Origin: an uncultured archaeon
GTDB lineage: Archaea > Thermoproteota > Nitrososphaeria > Nitrososphaerales > Nitrosopumilaceae
Direction of reading: 5' to 3'
DNA length: 6,920 nucleotides
Assembly (NCBI GenBank): GCA_950073955.1
Contig: CATMRH010000063.1
Location: 1 to 6,920, forward strand
A program made the position numbers and the translations under genes. Every line of letters begins with the position of its first letter. The stretch's first letter is position 1. The notes under the pieces were generated by a model, which ran no database searches, was not told the origin of the DNA, and saw nothing but the letters and a program-made list of their open reading frames with translations. Positions 1 through 5,574 of this stretch are shown in pieces.

Positions 1-810
1 AGACACATGATTAGAGATGGCACCAATATAGTTGCAGGAGTAACCCCAGGTAAAGGAGGTCAAAAATTTGAAGATAAGGTTACAATTTACAATACAATGC
101 AAGAGGCAGTAGATGCTACAAATGCAATAATTTCAATCATCTTTGTTCCAGCAAAATTCTTTCTTGCTGCTGCAAAAGACGCACTAGAAGCTGGAATCAA
201 GCTATTAGTTGCAATCCCAGAACATGTTCCAATTAGAGATACTATGATAACACTAGAGCTAGCAAAACAAAAAGGAGCAATAGTCATTGGACCAAACACT
301 CCTGGAATCATAATTCCAGGAGTAATCAAGATTGGAATCATGCCAGTAACTCCGTTCAAGGCAGGGAAGATTGCTGTCCTATCAAAGAGTGGAACATTAC
401 TCTATGAAATTTCAGATGCACTAACCACTGCAGGGTTTGGACAATCAATTACAATTGGTATTGGAGGAGATCCAGTTAACGGTACGCGATTCATTGATGC
501 ATTTGATATGATAAAAGATATTTCAGATTTAGAAGGATTAGTGGTTGTAGGAGAAATCGGGGGCGACTCTGAGGAAATTTTGGCTCAAAGAATTATTGAT
601 AGTGGATTCAACAAACCAACTGTAGCATACATTGCAGGAAGAGCAGCACCAAAAGAAAAGAGAATGGGACATGCCGGTGCAATCATCATGGGAACTTATG
701 GTTCTGCAGAATCAAAGATATCTATGTTTAACAAGGCAAACATTCCAGTAGCAAAGAGACCTGTGGAAGTACCAGTATTATTAGCAGGAAAGATGGAAAA
801 ATCCGATTAG
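1..810 (+). CDS. sucD: Succinyl-CoA ligase (ADP/GDP-forming) alpha subunit, 5'-truncated by the window edge
   Basis: This subunit carries the CoA-binding fold and the phosphorylated histidine of succinyl-CoA synthetase, which interconverts succinyl-CoA and succinate with nucleotide phosphorylation in the cytoplasm. The frame is open from base 1 (RHMIRDGTNIVAGVTPGKGG), which matches the family after about the first 20 residues, so the ATG at 7 is an internal methionine and the true start lies upstream. Visible motifs are SKSGTLLYE, GIGGDPVNGTRF, GEIGGDSEE and MGHAGAI; the histidine of GHAGA (codon 670-672) is the expected phospho-histidine. 269 residues are visible, against about 290 for the whole family member. 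The beta subunit sucC is expected just upstream. In ammonia-oxidising archaea the enzyme would serve the citric-acid-cycle segment and may link to the hydroxypropionate/hydroxybutyrate cycle; that role is inference. NDP-forming acyl-CoA synthetases share this fold but are usually longer fusions. Confidence 0.95.
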   Translation, partial: RHMIRDGTNIVAGVTPGKGGQKFEDKVTIYNTMQEAVDATNAIISIIFVPAKFFLAAAKDALEAGIKLLVAIPEHVPIRDTMITLELAKQKGAIVIGPNTPGIIIPGVIKIGIMPVTPFKAGKIAVLSKSGTLLYEISDALTTAGFGQSITIGIGGDPVNGTRFIDAFDMIKDISDLEGLVVVGEIGGDSEEILAQRIIDSGFNKPTVAYIAGRAAPKEKRMGHAGAIIMGTYGSAESKISMFNKANIPVAKRPVEVPVLLAGKMEKSD

Positions 811-841
811 AATAAAAGAGAGAGATTTTGCAGATAATTAA

Positions 842-1009
842 ATGCCAATTAGTGATCCTGAAAAGAAACGCATTGCACAACAAGCACGTCTTGTTATGAA
901 AATTTGCTTCAAGTGTGGAGCCAGAAATGATATAGCTGCTACAAGATGTAGAAAATGCAGAAATCCATACTTGAGACTAAAGAATAGAACACTTGGGGTC
1001 AAGAAATAG
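842..1009 (+). CDS. rpl40e: Large ribosomal subunit protein eL40 (L40e)
   Basis: A 55-residue ORF beginning MPISDPEKKRIAQQ and ending LRLKNRTLGVKK. It has two CxxC pairs, C22/C25 and C36/C39, forming the zinc ribbon of ribosomal protein L40e, and a strongly basic C-terminus for rRNA contact. In eukaryotes this protein is made as a ubiquitin fusion; here, as in other archaea, it stands alone. It begins 31 bp after sucD on the same strand and may be co-transcribed with it. No strong Shine-Dalgarno motif precedes the ATG. The length is normal for the archaeal family. The gene is easily missed by length-filtered gene calling. Confidence 0.95.
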   Translation: MPISDPEKKRIAQQARLVMKICFKCGARNDIAATRCRKCRNPYLRLKNRTLGVKK

Positions 1010-1011
1010 AA

Positions 1012-1260
1012 CTAGAAATTCATCAATCTTTGCCTATACTGTGTAATTGCTGATTTTATCTCTGAACTGTATTGTGTTGTGAATGATTTTGCATCTTCTG
1101 GATTTTCTAATTCCTCAATGGATAGTTGGATATCGTCCGGTAGTTGTTCATTCATTTGGAACAAAACTTTAGCTGCAGAAACATATTGTCCAAGATTTTC
1201 TGCGTATTCAAATGCCAAGTTCATTTTATCCATCAATGCATCAAATTCCTGTAGTGACAT
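1012..1260 (-). CDS. Small conserved-looking helical protein of unknown function
   Basis: An 82-residue acidic protein (MSLQEFDALMDKMNLAFEYAENL...) predicted to be almost entirely alpha-helical, with no cysteine pairs, signal peptide or membrane span. I do not recognise a named domain. I prefer it to the overlapping plus-strand frame (1079-1345) because its composition is that of a soluble helical protein, whereas the plus-strand product is rich in Ser, Asn and Cys, as antisense translations often are. Its stop lies 2 bp from the stop of L40e, so the two genes converge. An A/T-rich TATA-like stretch (about 1269-1279) lies only about 14 bp before the ATG. If that is the promoter, the transcript could begin inside the called ORF and translation could start at Met11 or Met14, giving 72 or 69 residues. 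Confidence 0.7.
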   Translation of the reverse strand: MSLQEFDALMDKMNLAFEYAENLGQYVSAAKVLFQMNEQLPDDIQLSIEELENPEDAKSFTTQYSSEIKSAITQYRQRLMNF

Positions 1261-1355
1261 GGAATATGTTTTAAAAATTAGTAGAAAAGAGGTAGGTAAT
1301 TACGAAATATCTGAAAATCTAAAGATAGAAAAGCTTGTGTTATAGTAATTTTGTT

Positions 1356-1450
1356 GGACTGGTCGTCTAGTTTGGTTTGGATGACGCACTCACACTGCGT
1401 AAGGGAATAATTCCCCGCAAAGGTCGTGGGTTCAAATCCCATCCGGTCCA
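1356..1450 (+). tRNA. tRNA-Val (anticodon CAC) with a non-canonical intron
   Basis: A full cloverleaf can be drawn: acceptor stem GGACTGG/CCGGTCC (one G-U pair), D stem GTCT/GGAT with a GG-containing loop, anticodon stem ACGCA/TGCGT (1384-1388 with 1396-1400), loop CTCACAC with anticodon CAC at 1391-1393, and T arm GTGGG-TTCAAAT-CCCAT. The discriminator base is A1450; CCA is not encoded. Between the anticodon stem and the T arm there are 25 nt instead of the 5 expected for a valine tRNA. Removing 1402-1421 leaves the ordinary variable loop AGGTC and a 75-nt mature tRNA reading GUG codons. A weak TATA-like element (TCTAAAGATA, about 1318-1327) lies at a suitable distance upstream, but I do not call it as a separate feature. 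Confidence 0.93.
1402..1421 (+). other. tRNA intron at position 44/45 with bulge-helix-bulge splice motif
   Basis: The 20-nt insert folds as the archaeal splicing endonuclease substrate. Exon bases TGCG (1396-1399) pair with intron bases CGCA (1416-1419) to give the 4-bp central helix. It is flanked by two 3-nt bulges, TAA (1400-1402) and AAG (1420-1422). The inner hairpin is GGGAA-TAA-TTCCC (1403-1415). Cutting after the second base of each bulge removes exactly 1402-1421 and restores the variable loop AGGTC. The outer helix is weak (two pairs, CA with TG), so this is a relaxed BHB form. The intron lies in the variable loop, not at the usual 37/38 site. Confidence 0.85.
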
Positions 1451-1462
1451 CTTTATTTTCTA

Positions 1463-1483
1463 AAGTATCATTGAAGTATCATT
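1463..1483 (+). repeat. Tandem 10-bp direct repeat
   Basis: AAGTATCATT occurs at 1463-1472 and again at 1474-1483 with a 1-bp spacer, between the tRNA end and the T-tract. No longer array is present. It may be a small slippage duplication; no function is visible. Confidence 0.6.
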
Positions 1484-1488
1484 TTTTT
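1482..1488 (+). terminator. T-tract terminator after the tRNA
   Basis: Seven consecutive T residues 32 bp after the tRNA end, with no strong hairpin, which is the usual form of an archaeal intrinsic terminator. The next plus-strand ORF starts 18 bp further on. Termination here is inferred from sequence only. Confidence 0.45.
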
Positions 1489-1505
1489 ATTAAAAATTTA
1501 CAATA

Positions 1506-1616
1506 ATGAAATTAAAACAAATTCTAGGCTCAATGGAACTCAAAAAAGAGACATCACAGGATCAATACCCATACGTATTCATGTATTTTAGAGAAATGAT
1601 TGAAGGTATTAGTTAA
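1506..1616 (+). CDS. Possible 36-residue small protein
   Basis: The ORF begins MKLKQILGSMELKK and ends YFREMIEGIS, with a charged N-terminal half and an aromatic middle (YPYVFMYF). I recognise no domain. Composition is protein-like and the stop TAA overlaps the TATA-like element of the next gene. A TATA-like stretch (about 1489-1496) lies so close to the first ATG that a transcript starting about 26 bp downstream would begin within the ORF; the in-frame ATG at 1533 (Met10, 27 residues) is then the better start. At this length the ORF could be chance. Confidence is low. Confidence 0.4.
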   Translation: MKLKQILGSMELKKETSQDQYPYVFMYFREMIEGIS

Positions 1617-1620
1617 AATT
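1613..1620 (+). promoter_or_regulatory. TATA-like element for the 43-residue zinc-finger gene
   Basis: TTAAAATT is centred about 25 bp before the ATG at 1642, the spacing expected for a leaderless archaeal transcript. It overlaps the stop codon of the preceding small ORF. In A/T-rich DNA such matches are common, so this is a weak call. Confidence 0.4.
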
Positions 1621-1641
1621 GAATAAGATTAAGGAAAATCT

Positions 1642-1773
1642 ATGAAGGCTAGATTTAATGGAAAATGTGTAGAGTGTGGAGATGTAATCAAAGTTGGAAA
1701 AGAGATACTAAAAAATTCTAAAGAAAAATGGGTTCACAAGGCATGTTCAGATTTAGAAGAGGAATTACCATAA
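1642..1773 (+). CDS. 43-residue zinc-finger-like protein (CxxC...HxxC)
   Basis: The protein starts MKARFNGKCVECGDVIKVGK and contains C9xxC12 and, 20 residues later, W30-V-H32-K-A-C35, followed by an acidic tail DLEEELP. The pattern GxCxxCGxxIxxGxxI...WVHxxC is a known small treble-clef or zinc-ribbon-like module found as short proteins in archaea and phages, with C9, C12, H32 and C35 as likely zinc ligands. Its partner (nucleic acid or protein) cannot be read from sequence. The start is the only ATG before the first cysteine pair, and a TATA-like element at 1613-1620 would give a leaderless message. No neighbour suggests a specific pathway. Confidence 0.8.
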   Translation: MKARFNGKCVECGDVIKVGKEILKNSKEKWVHKACSDLEEELP

Positions 1774-1806
1774 TTACAAATAAAGTTGGAACAAATTAGT
1801 AACAAA

Positions 1807-1815
1807 TTTTTTAAA
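1807..1815 (+). promoter_or_regulatory. TATA box of the secreted-protein gene
   Basis: TTTTTTAAA is centred about 31 bp before the ATG at 1842. With initiation about 26 bp downstream, the leader would be only about 5 nt, so the message would be nearly leaderless. The element follows a gene-free gap of about 30 bp after the previous stop. Confidence 0.5.
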
Positions 1816-1841
1816 GGACTTGGAAAAAAAGAGAAACTGAG

Positions 1842-2270
1842 ATGAATACAAAGTCAAGTATATTTTTGATTGCATCAATTATGACAGTATTTAGCATAAT
1901 GATGATTCCAAATGGCATTTCTGCTGAAACTAATCAAAATGTCATTACTGTAACTCCAATTAACGAGAAGATAAGTTTGCAAGAAACTGTCACTACAATG
2001 AATATTCCTCAAGACAATAAACTTCCTTGGGGAGTAGTCAAAGGATCTGCATTTGATTATGTTGAAGGATTTCCAGTGATCATCCAAATTTACAAAGGAG
2101 AAGATCCAATCCACTTTTCACAGGTTGATGTGAATGGAGATGGCTCTTATGAATACAAATTTAGAATTAAAAGTCTTGATTCAAATACTGGCGAGTTTGT
2201 AAATGTTTTTGAAGGAGACTATACTGTAAAAATCTTCAGAGTTATTCCCAATACCAACGAATTAGCGTAG
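1842..2270 (+). CDS. Secreted beta-rich protein of unknown function
   Basis: A 142-residue protein. Residues 1-28 form a Sec-type signal peptide: MNTK, then a hydrophobic core (SIFLIASIMTVFSIMMI), then a probable cleavage site near GISA-ET. The mature part is acidic and appears beta-rich, with a segment GVVKGSAFDYVEGFPVIIQIY and then DVNGDGSYEYKFRIKSLD and EGDYTVKIFRVI. This style (a folded Ig-like strand pattern with a DxNxDGSY turn) recurs in thaumarchaeal extracellular proteins, including surface-associated ones, so an Ig-like or carboxypeptidase-regulatory-like fold is plausible; this is inference. No C-terminal anchor is visible, so it is probably free outside the cell or bound to the S-layer. 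The DVNGDG stretch resembles a calcium-binding turn but a single copy is weak evidence. Confidence 0.85.
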   Translation: MNTKSSIFLIASIMTVFSIMMIPNGISAETNQNVITVTPINEKISLQETVTTMNIPQDNKLPWGVVKGSAFDYVEGFPVIIQIYKGEDPIHFSQVDVNGDGSYEYKFRIKSLDSNTGEFVNVFEGDYTVKIFRVIPNTNELA

Positions 2271-2315
2271 AATCAATTAAGAGATACAAGGATACTCTAA
2301 AAAAAGACTAACAAT

Positions 2316-2573
2316 ATGCCAAAAGAATGTAATCATTTCTCTCAAGAAAAAGAAGGAATTTCCCCAAACACAAAAAGCTGTGAAGAATGTGAAAAAGAAC
2401 ATCTTCCTGTAGTTGCGCTTAGAATGTGTTTAACATGTGGACATGTTGGTTGCTGTGATTCATCTATTGGAAAACATGCAACAAATCACTTTCAAGAAAC
2501 GGGGCATCCCGTAATGAAAGCAATTCCAGAAGATATTTGGAAGTGGTGTTATCTTCACGAAGAGTATTATTGA
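2316..2573 (+). CDS. Stand-alone UBP-type zinc-finger protein
   Basis: An 85-residue protein made up almost wholly of one ZnF-UBP (BUZ) domain. Probable zinc ligands are C5, H7, C22, C25, C38, C41, C46 or C47, H54, H58 and H64, in the typical order C-x-H...CxxC...CLTCGHVGC...H-x3-H-x5-H, followed by the conserved end IWKWCYLHEEYY. In eukaryotes this domain in USP5 and HDAC6 binds the free C-terminus of ubiquitin. In archaea and bacteria it occurs alone or fused to other domains, with unknown ligands. The eukaryotic GCGR segment, whose Arg contacts ubiquitin, reads GCCD here, so ubiquitin binding should not be assumed. It follows the secreted-protein gene by 45 bp, and a poly-T run follows its stop. 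Confidence 0.9.
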   Translation: MPKECNHFSQEKEGISPNTKSCEECEKEHLPVVALRMCLTCGHVGCCDSSIGKHATNHFQETGHPVMKAIPEDIWKWCYLHEEYY

Positions 2574-2587
2574 TTTTTTAAAATATT
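2574..2587 (+). terminator. T-tract at the convergent gene junction
   Basis: Six T residues begin directly after the TGA of the UBP zinc-finger gene, within TTTTTTAAAATATT. On the other strand the same segment also offers a short T-run (AATATTTT) about 30 bp past the stop of the minus-strand gene, so it may serve both converging genes. No stable hairpin was seen. Confidence 0.4.
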
Positions 2588-2615
2588 AGAAAATGTTGCT
2601 AGTAAATCAAAAGAG

Positions 2616-3011
2616 TCAACATGTTTGGCTACGGAGTTCATAATCTTTATCGTCCTCATATTTTTTTCGCAGTTCGCAAACATCATCAACTATTTGAACA
2701 GGTTCAAGGTCAGTCTGTGTACTAATCATGATCAAGGCATTACCTCCACAAGGCAACGTAATGCGATTTATTTTAGGATATTTTGTCATGGTATAGATTG
2801 GTGCACCTATAAGATCTGCAACATGCATACGGTTTTTCCATCTCATGTATCCATGTACCATAGAGTCTTTAGTTTGCTCATCGTCAAATATTTTTGTAAT
2901 TCCTTCTTGCATTTTATACCAAATATTACCATTTACAGTGCTATAGACTCCAGCAAATCGTATCTTTGGATTGAGTTTGAGTACTTCACTACAAAATTTA
3001 TTGAAATCCAT
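2616..3011 (-). CDS. Thaumarchaeal conserved protein of unknown function (possibly DUF6659 family)
   Basis: A 131-residue protein beginning MDFNKFCSEVLKLNPKIRFAGVYSTVNGNIWYKMQEGITKI. The pattern NPKIRFAGVY...G...RWKNR...LIGAPIYTMTKYPKINRITLP resembles a family widespread in Nitrososphaeria that I associate from memory with DUF6659; this assignment is tentative. The alternation of strands and helices suggests a roadblock/profilin-like alpha-beta fold. No catalytic motif, signal peptide or membrane span is visible. The start is supported by a TATA-like element at 3032-3039. The plus-strand ORF over the same bases (2625-3032) is rich in Phe, Ile, Cys and His and looks like an antisense artefact. 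It is downstream of the ATP synthase operon on the same strand, 126 bp away, with probably its own promoter. Confidence 0.82.
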   Translation of the reverse strand: MDFNKFCSEVLKLNPKIRFAGVYSTVNGNIWYKMQEGITKIFDDEQTKDSMVHGYMRWKNRMHVADLIGAPIYTMTKYPKINRITLPCGGNALIMISTQTDLEPVQIVDDVCELRKKYEDDKDYELRSQTC

Positions 3012-3031
3012 AAGTTGTTTACTATGAAGTG

Positions 3032-3039
3032 ATTATTAA
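3032..3039 (-). promoter_or_regulatory. TATA-like element upstream of the 131-residue gene
   Basis: On the minus strand TTAATAAT is centred about 24-25 bp before the ATG at 3011, the correct distance for a leaderless transcript. The remaining gap (3040-3137) contains no ORF and no clear minus-strand T-tract, so read-through from the ATP synthase operon is also possible. Confidence 0.45.
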
Positions 3040-3137
3040 GAATTATCTTGATTCTGTGGGAATGTATTCTAGAGTTGAATGAGATAATACAAATGAGTGT
3101 AATTTAATGCTTGATTTTAATTTTTAGTGTTATTTTT

Positions 3138-5246
3138 TTAATTAGTCTTTATTTTTGGTTTAATCAGTTTTTTCTTTTCTGGTTTAATCACACTTTGTTC
3201 TAGTATGTATTGTTCTTCCGTAAACCTTCTCACACTTCCAAAAGACTTGAATTGTCTACCGTTACCATGATAAAATTTAGAGAAGAATTCAACGTAAACC
3301 AACCTTGCACCCTGAATACCAGGTTCAAAGACACCAATAATGATATTGAACAAATGTCCCACAACCAGTATTAGAGAACCGATAATGATAAACGGAATTG
3401 AAATGTTTAGTGATTTTAGGAAAATGAAATCTATGGTGTGTGCAAGAATGATTGACGCCAATAATATTCCAATCAGTCTAGTATAGGAAAGTATGTGACT
3501 TACAATAGATGCCAACTCCATTATGGCTCTGCCGCCTTCGCCAACGAACATTAATGCAATTCCACCAAAAAGTAATCCAAAGTACATGTATGCAATTGGA
3601 TTGACTTCAATAAGCCTTGGCCACATTGGGTTTAGTGCATCTCCATGTATTAGGGCTAATCCAACTAGAACAACCCCCCAACCAAATGCTAGCCATCCCA
3701 CTTTACCAATGGCTTCTCTCTTTTCGCCTTCTCTTAGACAGTTTGCTATTCCCATAACAAGACCTAATGATACCATTCCAATGCCAATGTATCCAGAATA
3801 TAACAAGAGAGTACCTGCTCCCTCAATTGGATCAAAAAATGCTTGTGAAGGTCTGTTTAATACAGCACCTGGTTCTGGAAAACCAGTAACTCCAACACTG
3901 GCTAGAGCATCAAACACGTAACCGTTAAGATGGAATCCAAAGTAAAGATCAAAGATTATTCCAAAAATTATAGCAACAATGCAACCTGGAATCATCGCCT
4001 TTGCTAATTTTAGCATCTGTCTTTTTTTCAATATCAATAACGCAAAACTTCGCAGTTGTTTTGGCATTATGTTAAGATTACGTTTTCCTTTTTCAAGACG
4101 TCTAATCACCCATAAGCAAACAAGAAGAATAAAAAGACCATAACCTGCGTCGCCTATCATCAATCCATAAAATATAGGAAAGACGATAGCAAAAATTATA
4201 GTTGGATCAAATTCTTTGCCTTCCGGTAATGAATAGAATCTTACAAATGCCTCATACAATCTGAAGTATTTTTTGGGATTATTCATCAAGGTTGGGGGTT
4301 TCTCTTTTGTTTCTAATTCATAAACGGTTGTTCCAGCGGTATGTTTTTTCAATGTTGTTTCAATTTGGTTAATTTTTGACTTTGGAACCCAGCCTTCTAA
4401 TGCAAAGGCATCATCAGTTACACCTAGATTAGAAATAACCTCGAGTTTTTTATTTTCAATCGCTAATTGTTCATGGATTACAACTAAATTTGCATAGTGT
4501 TCTTCTGAAATTTTGGTTAGTTCTTCATTGATGTGTTTAAGTTTTTGATTAAGATTTTCAAGGTTGGTTTTTTGTTTTGTTATTATATCAGTTGGTTTTC
4601 CAACAAGGTTTGGAACTACTTCAATTTTAACATCATGTGTTTGAACAATATTGGCAAAAGCATCAGATGGAATACCTGAAAAAACAACAAGCACAAGATG
4701 TGTAACTTTTTTTTCTTGTTTTGAATAAAGGAAGATGTTTTGCTTATATTCTTGCAGAACTTTATTAAATTCTTCAAATTTTTCTGATGCAATTCTACCA
4801 AAATAAGAAGTTGCAGATGATAACTGAAGAATTTTTAAATCTTCAGGAAAAAAAACAAATTCTTCTAATAGTTTGATTTTGTTCTTTGTATCGTTTATTT
4901 CTGTCAGCAAAGATTCTTTTTTCTTTTCAATAGTTGAAACTTGGTCATCAATTGCAATTGAACTGGCCATTTGCAAAAGTTCGTCAGTTGATGTAAAACG
5001 TTTACGAAGTTTTACTGGAATTGTAGGAAGAGAAGTCAATAATGCCTTTACTCGTAAAAGTTGAGTCGAAACATTTCTTGTTAATTCCTCATCACGCTCG
5101 TTTCTTAACAGTACAGAAACATCTTTTGATAAGGGTTCTAGATGGATAACATCCAGATCATGTAATATTGAAATAGCAGAGTGTTGGTTTTTCTTCAAAC
5201 CTAAAATTGCTATCAAAGCCATAGGAACAGGCTTCAACACCATCAT
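3138..5246 (-). CDS. atpI: A/V-type ATP synthase subunit I (subunit a homologue)
   Basis: A 702-residue membrane stator subunit that provides the ion half-channels against the c-ring and links to the peripheral stalk. Residues 1 to about 340 are cytoplasmic with long coiled coils (about 100-130 and 225-275) and the conserved EGWVP (W286). From about residue 345, about eight membrane segments follow. Conserved marks are FDPTIIFAIVFPIFYGLMIGD with D366 in GDAGYG, HILSYTRLIG with R590 at the position of the essential proton-transfer arginine, and the C-terminal RLVYVEFFSKFYHGNGRQF. Length is normal. The ATG overlaps the TGA of subunit H (ATGA, 5243-5246). A second ATG follows at once; the Shine-Dalgarno AAAAGGAG is 4 nt from the first and 7 nt from the second, so Met2 may be the real start. 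The coupling ion cannot be stated from this subunit alone. Confidence 0.96.
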   Translation of the reverse strand: MMVLKPVPMALIAILGLKKNQHSAISILHDLDVIHLEPLSKDVSVLLRNERDEELTRNVSTQLLRVKALLTSLPTIPVKLRKRFTSTDELLQMASSIAIDDQVSTIEKKKESLLTEINDTKNKIKLLEEFVFFPEDLKILQLSSATSYFGRIASEKFEEFNKVLQEYKQNIFLYSKQEKKVTHLVLVVFSGIPSDAFANIVQTHDVKIEVVPNLVGKPTDIITKQKTNLENLNQKLKHINEELTKISEEHYANLVVIHEQLAIENKKLEVISNLGVTDDAFALEGWVPKSKINQIETTLKKHTAGTTVYELETKEKPPTLMNNPKKYFRLYEAFVRFYSLPEGKEFDPTIIFAIVFPIFYGLMIGDAGYGLFILLVCLWVIRRLEKGKRNLNIMPKQLRSFALLILKKRQMLKLAKAMIPGCIVAIIFGIIFDLYFGFHLNGYVFDALASVGVTGFPEPGAVLNRPSQAFFDPIEGAGTLLLYSGYIGIGMVSLGLVMGIANCLREGEKREAIGKVGWLAFGWGVVLVGLALIHGDALNPMWPRLIEVNPIAYMYFGLLFGGIALMFVGEGGRAIMELASIVSHILSYTRLIGILLASIILAHTIDFIFLKSLNISIPFIIIGSLILVVGHLFNIIIGVFEPGIQGARLVYVEFFSKFYHGNGRQFKSFGSVRRFTEEQYILEQSVIKPEKKKLIKPKIKTN

Positions 5247-5572
5247 TCTACTCCTTTTAGCAAAATATCTATGATTTCTTTGGTATTTTGAGGCATAATT
5301 TGAGAAGAGATATTTCCAGCTTTGGTCTTTGCTTCTTCTATTATTTTTTCTGTTTCAGCAGTAGCCTTTTTTCTTGATTGTTCTATGCTTGATTCTACAA
5401 GTTTTTCACCTTCAGCTTTTGCCGACGCTATGGCGTTTTTCAAATCTGGATCTAATTGAGAAATTTTTTCAGATATCTCCTTTCTATGATTGTCAATTTC
5501 TTTCTGGACATTTTCCTCAACCTCTTTAATCTTCTTGAGAGAGTTGATGTATTGTTCTTGGTTATCTGACAT
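5243..5572 (-). CDS. atpH: A/V-type ATP synthase subunit H (peripheral stalk)
   Basis: A 109-residue protein beginning MSDNQEQYINSLKKIKEVEE, almost entirely a charged heptad-like coiled coil (roughly residues 8-88: ...SAKAEGEKLVESSIEQSRKKATAETEKIIEEA...) and ending in the short helix EIIDILLKGVE. This is the shape and length of archaeal AhaH/subunit G-like proteins, which pair with subunit E to form the peripheral stalks tying the head to subunit I. Placement directly before subunit I (H-I) agrees with archaeal operons. I chose the ATG at 5570-5572. A GTG at 5576-5578 (two residues longer) would overlap the stop of the preceding small gene as GTGA and is an alternative. No strong Shine-Dalgarno motif is seen, so coupled translation is likely. 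Coiled-coil composition makes family assignment less certain than for I and D, but context supports it. Confidence 0.88.
   Translation of the reverse strand: MSDNQEQYINSLKKIKEVEENVQKEIDNHRKEISEKISQLDPDLKNAIASAKAEGEKLVESSIEQSRKKATAETEKIIEEAKTKAGNISSQIMPQNTKEIIDILLKGVE
5251..5258 (-). promoter_or_regulatory. Ribosome binding site of subunit I
   Basis: AAAAGGAG on the minus strand lies inside the 3' end of the subunit H gene, 4 nt before the first and 7 nt before the second of two adjacent ATG codons. It bears on which ATG is used; the second has the more usual spacing. Confidence 0.7.
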
Positions 5573-5574
5573 AA

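Noticed and set aside
7..9. ATG at 7 as the start of sucD
   Set aside because: The frame is open upstream to base 1, and the first visible residues correspond to about residue 20 of the family, so the gene is truncated by the window edge.
87..359. Minus-strand 90-residue ORF inside sucD
   Set aside because: It is antisense to conserved sucD sequence with no motif of its own.
1384..1430. Long variable arm, i.e. a class II (Leu/Ser) tRNA
   Set aside because: The anticodon CAC specifies valine, and the extra 20 nt form a proper bulge-helix-bulge whose removal gives a normal 5-nt variable loop.
1356..1500. tRNA as an integration site for a mobile element
   Set aside because: No integrase, no repeated copy of the tRNA 3' end and no change in base composition were seen nearby; the 10-bp tandem repeat is unrelated to the tRNA.
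2625..3032. Plus-strand 135-residue ORF opposite the 131-residue protein
   Set aside because: Its composition is Phe/Ile/Cys/His-rich with no recognisable motif, and the minus-strand frame has a family-like pattern and a well-placed TATA element.
3523..3921. Plus-strand 132-residue ORF inside the subunit I gene
   Set aside because: It is antisense to conserved membrane segments of subunit I and rich in Pro, Ser and Asn, typical of a shadow frame.
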